This document shows, in pieces, positions 56,023-64,000 of a DNA stretch of 64,000 bases. Below the pieces are notes generated by a model, which had not been told where the DNA came from, did not search any database, and worked only from the letters and a program-made list of their open reading frames with translations. Origin of the DNA: Pelagibius sp. CAU 1746 (GTDB lineage: Bacteria > Pseudomonadota > Alphaproteobacteria > Kiloniellales > Kiloniellaceae); the NCBI RefSeq assembly GCF_039839785.1, contig NZ_JBDOQT010000001.1, forward strand, positions 496,001 to 560,000, read 5' to 3'. Both the position numbers and the translations under genes were made by a program. Positions within the stretch are counted from its first letter, which is position 1; each line of letters begins with the position of its first letter.

Positions 56023-56466
56023 TCAGCCGCCCTTCTTCTTGTGCATGGAGGGCACCCAGACATAGCCGTCGGGCCCGGCGATGTAGGCCTCGCGAAGGCC
56101 GTGCGGCTTGTCGGTCGGCTGCTGCAGCACGCTGTGCCCCGCCGCCTCGGCCCGCGCCGCCGCCGCCGCCGGGTCGACGCCGTAGAGCCGGAGCTCCAGC
56201 CCGGCGCCGCGGATCGCCCCGTCGCCGGTCAGCGCCAGCAGGGGGTTGGCGTGGTAGCTGGCGTCCGAGTGCAGCATCCACTCCTGGCCGCCGTGGCGGC
56301 AGACCGCGAAGTCGCGCTCGGCGTAGACCGCCTCCACCCCCAGCACCTCGGTCAGGAAGGCGAGCATCGCCGCCACGTCGCGCACCAGGATGTTCACGCC
56401 GAAGCCGGTCAGCGAACGCCCGTAGGTGTCGGCATCGGGGAAGGGGGGCTTTTCGCTTTCGGTCAT
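56023..56466 (-). CDS. VOC family protein (glyoxalase-like)
   Basis: 147 residues with one vicinal-oxygen-chelate unit. GFGVNILVRDVAAMLAFLTEVLGVEAVY is the first beta-alpha unit and REAYIAGPDGYVWVPSMHKKKGG the last strand. The mid part has MLHSDASYHANPLLAL. The metal ligands are less clear than in the VOC protein at 35517: only one His at a canonical place is obvious, so it may be a binding protein rather than an enzyme. It is convergent with the YgjP-like gene and divergent from the MFS gene. Confidence 0.8.
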   Translation of the reverse strand: MTESEKPPFPDADTYGRSLTGFGVNILVRDVAAMLAFLTEVLGVEAVYAERDFAVCRHGGQEWMLHSDASYHANPLLALTGDGAIRGAGLELRLYGVDPAAAAARAEAAGHSVLQQPTDKPHGLREAYIAGPDGYVWVPSMHKKKGG

Positions 56467-56633
56467 CTGCCGGGTCTCTTGGCTTTTCTAGTGGCGGCTC
56501 ATCTCGCGGTGGCTTTCCTTGCGGGCACTTGCCTGCGGCGACTATAAGCGGAGGCGGGTCCTCCCCGTAAACATCCACTTTCGCCCAAGCTTTCCGGACC
56601 AGTTCCGCCGCTGGCCCGCTCACCGGAGTTTCC

Positions 56634-57836
56634 ATGGCGCGCGCCGAGAGCCTGATCGTCTCCGTCCTGCTGACCGCCATGGTCGCCCTGGGGCCGATCT
56701 CCACCGACCTCTACCTGCCTTCGCTGCCGGCCATCGGCCGCGACTTCGGCGTCGCCAACGCCGAGGTGCAGCTCACGCTTTCGGTCTTCCTGGCCGGCTT
56801 CGCCGTCAGCCAGCTCGCCTACGGCCCGCTGTCCGACCGCTTCGGGCGCCGCCCGGTGATCCTGGGCGGGCTGGCGCTCTATCTGCTGGCGACCCTGGTC
56901 TGCGCCTTCGCGAGCGGCATCGAGATGCTGATCCTGGCCCGCTTCTTCCAGGCCGTCGGCGCCTGCGTCGGCCCGGTGCTGGGCCGCGCCGTGGTGCGCG
57001 ACATCTACGGGCGCGAGCGGGCGGCGCGCATGCTGTCCTACATGGGTATGGCGATGGCGATGGCGCCCGCCTTCGGGCCGATCCTGGGCGGCTTTCTGGA
57101 GGTCTGGTTCGGCTGGCGCGCCAACTTCGCGGTGCTGGGCCTCTTCGCCGCCACGACCCTGGCCGCGGCGCTGGTGACCCTGCCGGAGACCAACCAGTGG
57201 AAGAGCCCCGACGCCACCCGGCCGGGCCACATCCTGGGCAACTACCGCGCCCTGCTGCGCCACCGCAGCTACCTGGGCTACGTAATGGTCACCGCCTGCA
57301 CCTATTCCGGCATCTTTTCCTTCATCTCCGGCTCCTCCTTCGTGCTGATCGGCCTCCTGGGCCTGACCCCGGACGTCTACGGCTTCTGCTTCGCGGCCAT
57401 TGTGGTCGGCTACATGATCGGCACCTTCCTCTCCGGCCGGCTGACGGTGAGGCTGGGGCTGGAGCGCATGGTGCAGATCGGCACCGCGGTGCAGGTGGCG
57501 GGAGGCCTCGCCGGCATCGCGCTCTATCTCGCCGGCATCGTCACCGTGCCCGGCATCGTCGGCCCGGTCATGGTCTTCATGGCCGGCACCGGCCTGGCCA
57601 TGCCCAACGCCCAGGCCGGCGCCATCGGCCCCTTTCCGCAGATGGCGGGTTCGGCCTCGGCGCTGCTCGGCTTCTTCCAGATGGGGCTCGCCGCCCTGGT
57701 CGGGATCGCCGTGGGCCACGGCAGCGGCGAGTCGGCTTTGGCCATGATGGCGGCCATCGCGCTGGTCTCCCTGGGCGGCGCGCTGGCCTACTGGCTGGTG
57801 GTGCATCCCGCCCCGCGTCCGGCGGCGGGGGACTGA
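56634..57836 (+). CDS. Bcr/CflA-family multidrug MFS exporter
   Basis: 400 residues with twelve membrane helices. The DHA1 Bcr/CflA signature is plain: ALGPISTDLYLPSLPAI in TM1, QLAYGPLSDRFGRRPVILGGL in loop 2-3 and FQAVGACVGPVLGRAVVRDIYGRERAARMLSY in TM4-5. These proton antiporters export bicyclomycin, chloramphenicol, cysteine or similar small molecules. Specificity cannot be told. It stands alone between a divergent VOC gene and convergent PBP1A. Confidence 0.93.
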   Translation: MARAESLIVSVLLTAMVALGPISTDLYLPSLPAIGRDFGVANAEVQLTLSVFLAGFAVSQLAYGPLSDRFGRRPVILGGLALYLLATLVCAFASGIEMLILARFFQAVGACVGPVLGRAVVRDIYGRERAARMLSYMGMAMAMAPAFGPILGGFLEVWFGWRANFAVLGLFAATTLAAALVTLPETNQWKSPDATRPGHILGNYRALLRHRSYLGYVMVTACTYSGIFSFISGSSFVLIGLLGLTPDVYGFCFAAIVVGYMIGTFLSGRLTVRLGLERMVQIGTAVQVAGGLAGIALYLAGIVTVPGIVGPVMVFMAGTGLAMPNAQAGAIGPFPQMAGSASALLGFFQMGLAALVGIAVGHGSGESALAMMAAIALVSLGGALAYWLVVHPAPRPAAGD

Positions 57837-57880
57837 TATCCCGGCCCGGCGCTGACGTTCGGCCAGAATGCGGCACCGGC

Positions 57881-59998
57881 TCAGTCCCGCTGGTCCTCGC
57901 GTTTCCAGAACGGCTTGTCGTCCTGCTGGCGGGCCGCGGGCGCGGCCGGCTTGGCCGGGCGCTGGGCCGCCGGCTTCTCGGCGGTGAGGCCTTTGAGGAT
58001 GCGGCCGATGAATCCACCGATGCTGTCGTCCTGCGACTGGGCGACAAGCTCGCCGCCGCCGGGCAGCGGACGCTGCGGCAAGCCGTCCAGATTGCGTTTC
58101 ATGAAGCGGCCCCACAGCCGCGCCGGCAGGGAGCCGCCGGTGACCTTCTGCATCGGCGCGCCGTCGTCGTTGCCGAACCACACGCCGGTCACCAGCTCGG
58201 CGGTGTAGCCGACGAACCAGGCGTCGCGGAAATCCTGGCTGGTGCCGGTCTTGCCGGCGGCGGCGCGGCCCGGCTGGGCCGCCTTGCCGGTGCCCCAGAC
58301 CACGGTGGCCGACATCATGTTGGCCATCTGCGCCAGATGGCCGGCCGAGACCACCGTGTCGCCGGGCGTCCGGTCGCGCTGGAACAGGAGCTGTCCCTGC
58401 GCATCGCGGATTTCGGTGATGCCGTAGGGCGTGACCCGCCGGCCCTGGTTGGCGAAGGCGGCGTAGGCGCCGGTCAGTTCCAGCAGCGTCACCTCGGAGG
58501 CGCCCAGCGCGATGCCGCCGGTGGGCCGAAGCTCGCTGGAAATGCCGAGGCGCCGGGCCGTCGCCGCCACGGTTTTGGGCCCGACTTTCTGGGTCACGCG
58601 AACGGCGACGGAGTTCATCGAGCGGGCGAAGGACTCGCGCAGCGTGACCTCTCCGTAATAGCGTCCGCCGTAGTTGCCCGGCGCCCACTTGCCGACGCGC
58701 ACCGGGGCGTCCTTCACCTGGCTGTCGGGGGTGAGACCCGCTTCCAGGCCGGCGAGATAGACGAAGGCCTTGAAGGCCGAGCCCGGCTGGCGCAGCGCCT
58801 GGGTGACGCGATTGAACTGGCTGTCGCCGTAATCCCGCCCGCCGACCAGGGCGCGGACGGCGCCGTCGGGGGCGAGACTGACGAGCGCCGCCTGGCCGGC
58901 GCCGCGCGCGGCGCCTTCCTCATCGAGGATCCTGGCCAGCTCCTGACGGGCGACGGTCTGCGCCGACGGATCGAGGGTGGTCACGACCCGAACGTCTTCG
59001 TCGATGCCGCCCAGGTAGTCGCGCACCTGGGCCAGGATCCAGTCCGCGAAATAGGGCGCGATGTCGTCACGGGCGGCGCGCGCCGCCGTCTTCTGGGCGA
59101 CGGCGGCATCGGCCTCGTCCCGGGTGATGAAGCCCGCTTCGACCATGGTCTGCAGCACCAGGACCGCGCGCTGGTCGGCGCCGGCGGGATCTCGCGTCGG
59201 GTTGAGCCGCGAGGGCGCCTTCAACAGCCCCGCCAGCAGGGCCGCCTCGTAGAGGCTGACCCGCGTCGCCGGCTTGCCGTAGTAATGGCGCGCGGCGGCA
59301 TCGACGCCGTAGGTGCCCGCGCCGAGGTAGACCCGGTTCAGATAAATCGTGAGAATCTGGTCCTTGGTGAGACGGTGTTCCAGCCAATAGGCCAGCATGA
59401 CCTCTTGGATCTTGCGCTTCAGGGTGCGCTCGGAAGTGAGGAAGAGGTTCTTGGCGAGCTGCTGGGTGAGGGTCGAACCGCCCTGGGAGATGCGCCCGTC
59501 GCGGATGTTCACGTACATCGCACGCAGCAGGCCGCGGAAATCGATGCCGCCGTGGTCGTAGAAACGCCGGTCCTCCACCGCGATCACCGCATGCGGCAGG
59601 TGCGGCGGCAGTTCGCGCAGGCCGCGCGTCGCACCGAAGCGGTCGCCGAAGGAGGCTAGGCGGGTGCCGTCGGCGGCCAGCAGCGTGACGTTCGGCCGCC
59701 GCGTCAGCTTCTCGATTTCGCCGATATCGGGCAGGTCGTAAGCATACCAGGCCAAGACGCCGGACAGCACCACGCCGCACCAGATGGCCGCCACCAGCCC
59801 CCAGGTGACGACACGGCGCAGCAGCCCGGCGGCACGCACCGCCCTGCGTTTCCGGGTTGCCTTGGATGTGGGTCCGCCTCCGCGGCCGCCTGCGGACCGC
59901 CGGCCGCCGCCTTTCGGCGAGCGGGCCGCCACGGTGGACTTGCGACTGCCGCCGGCCTCTCCCGGCCGGCTCTTCGTGGCGCGATTCTTTTCCGCCAT
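57881..59998 (-). CDS. Penicillin-binding protein 1A (bifunctional transglycosylase/transpeptidase)
   Basis: 705 residues. A Lys/Arg/Gly-rich cytoplasmic tail (1-60) is followed by one membrane helix (about 70-92). The GT51 glycosyltransferase domain (about 130-300) has VEDRRFYDHGGIDFRG (catalytic Glu) and GGSTLTQQLAKNLFL. The transpeptidase domain (about 370-670) has RQPGSAFKAFVY (Ser of SxxK), RSMNSVAV (SxN) and AGKTGTSQDFRDAWFVG (KTG). The protein polymerises and cross-links peptidoglycan in the periplasm. It lacks the long OB insertion of E. coli PBP1A, so it is nearer the PBP1C/PbpF size class. ATG 59998 is favoured over the longer frame. Confidence 0.93.
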   Translation of the reverse strand: MAEKNRATKSRPGEAGGSRKSTVAARSPKGGGRRSAGGRGGGPTSKATRKRRAVRAAGLLRRVVTWGLVAAIWCGVVLSGVLAWYAYDLPDIGEIEKLTRRPNVTLLAADGTRLASFGDRFGATRGLRELPPHLPHAVIAVEDRRFYDHGGIDFRGLLRAMYVNIRDGRISQGGSTLTQQLAKNLFLTSERTLKRKIQEVMLAYWLEHRLTKDQILTIYLNRVYLGAGTYGVDAAARHYYGKPATRVSLYEAALLAGLLKAPSRLNPTRDPAGADQRAVLVLQTMVEAGFITRDEADAAVAQKTAARAARDDIAPYFADWILAQVRDYLGGIDEDVRVVTTLDPSAQTVARQELARILDEEGAARGAGQAALVSLAPDGAVRALVGGRDYGDSQFNRVTQALRQPGSAFKAFVYLAGLEAGLTPDSQVKDAPVRVGKWAPGNYGGRYYGEVTLRESFARSMNSVAVRVTQKVGPKTVAATARRLGISSELRPTGGIALGASEVTLLELTGAYAAFANQGRRVTPYGITEIRDAQGQLLFQRDRTPGDTVVSAGHLAQMANMMSATVVWGTGKAAQPGRAAAGKTGTSQDFRDAWFVGYTAELVTGVWFGNDDGAPMQKVTGGSLPARLWGRFMKRNLDGLPQRPLPGGGELVAQSQDDSIGGFIGRILKGLTAEKPAAQRPAKPAAPAARQQDDKPFWKREDQRD

Positions 59999-60108
59999 GT
60001 CCCTATAGATAGAGAAATCCGACGCGCCGCACCACAAATCCCCTCGGCGCGGATAGTGGCAATCTTAAGGCGCAGGTCCTGAGCCGCAGAGATCTGCGCG
60101 GCCCTGCC

Positions 60109-63788
<3,680 letters not shown>

Positions 63789-63890
63789 GCGCTGCGACAC
63801 GGCGCCGGGCTCCGCATCGCCGAAGGCGGCGGAGCTCAGCAAGAGGAGCGGCGTTGGTTGTGACGGCGAATGCTCATCCCGGGCCCCGGC

Positions 63891-64000
63891 TTACACGCGC
63901 ATCGGCATCAGCACGTAGAGGGCGCTGCTGTCGGCCACCTCGCGCACGATGGTCGGCGAAGCGGGGTCGGCCATGGTGAACTGCGCGGCCTCGCCCTCGA
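63891..64000 (-). CDS. dnaN: DNA polymerase III beta clamp, C-terminal end (partial)
   Basis: Only the last 35 codons are in the window; the gene continues past 64000. The translation ends ALYVLMPMRV at a TAA (63893-63891), the strongly conserved C-terminus of DnaN that packs against the clamp-binding pocket. Together with recF and gyrB following on the same strand it gives the classical replication gene order. dnaA would be expected further to the right but is not visible. Confidence 0.93.
   Translation of the reverse strand, partial: EGEAAQFTMADPASPTIVREVADSSALYVLMPMRV

Overview
The window is GC-rich chromosomal DNA from an alphaproteobacterium. The marker set is ChvG/ChvI, an HprK/RapZ/EIIA/HPr/EI phosphotransferase chain, a DivL-type pseudokinase, RegB/RegA, MmcB, HldE, two CtrA-type boxes and the dnaN-recF-gyrB order. 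Together these fit a free-living Rhodospirillales-like lineage. No species can be named from the sequence alone. Nearly all of it is ordinary, densely packed core genome. The exceptions are one short tRNA-linked islet, one frameshifted gene and several families of short intergenic repeats.

Layout: 1-10.9 kb (all minus) runs chvI, chvG, an in-frame hprK-rapZ reading frame, EIIA, HPr and EI, then ahcY and divL. This is a regulatory block linking envelope/acid sensing, PTS phosphorylation, methyl-cycle recycling and cell-cycle control. 10.9-13.8 kb holds an unusual inverted structured repeat and a 7TM/GAF/PAS hybrid-type sensor kinase with a perfect CtrA box at its promoter. 13.9-14.9 kb is a two-gene arsR-arsI unit with an operator over its promoter. 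14.9-17.9 kb is the phage-shock system: a small membrane protein plus pspABC behind a sigma-54 promoter, with pspF divergent. 18-28.7 kb holds pckA, a TetR regulator, a Kv-like channel, a class V PLP enzyme, a GDCCVxC protein, polA, a zinc-finger protein and two tandem PaaK/CapK-like adenylate-forming enzymes. 28.9-31.2 kb has an ABC-2 ATPase and a lipoprotein hydrolase.

At 31.28-34.35 kb a tRNA-Arg(CCG) gene is followed by a 3 kb, more AT-rich islet. It encodes a MocR regulator and a divergent EamA transporter and ends in a 46-bp imperfect copy of the tRNA 3' part. No integrase is present. A CgeB-like glycosyltransferase pseudogene with a single-base frameshift follows.

35.5-46.9 kb holds housekeeping and hypothetical genes: a VOC protein, YciB, MmcB, HldE, a degenerate EAL protein, the RegBA redox two-component pair, and cobT/cobS with a CobC-like phosphatase. 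47.6-53.5 kb carries a SYLF protein, a Sco-type copper chaperone and a complete ugpBAEC operon. 53.7-60 kb has an Ada-like methyltransferase, a M48/YgjP-type peptidase, a Bcr/CflA exporter and PBP1A. The window ends in gyrB, recF and the C-terminal codons of dnaN. I found no CRISPR array, prophage or intact insertion sequence. The best leads for something new are the inverted structured element upstream of chvI, the missing stop between hprK and rapZ, and the integrase-less tRNA islet.
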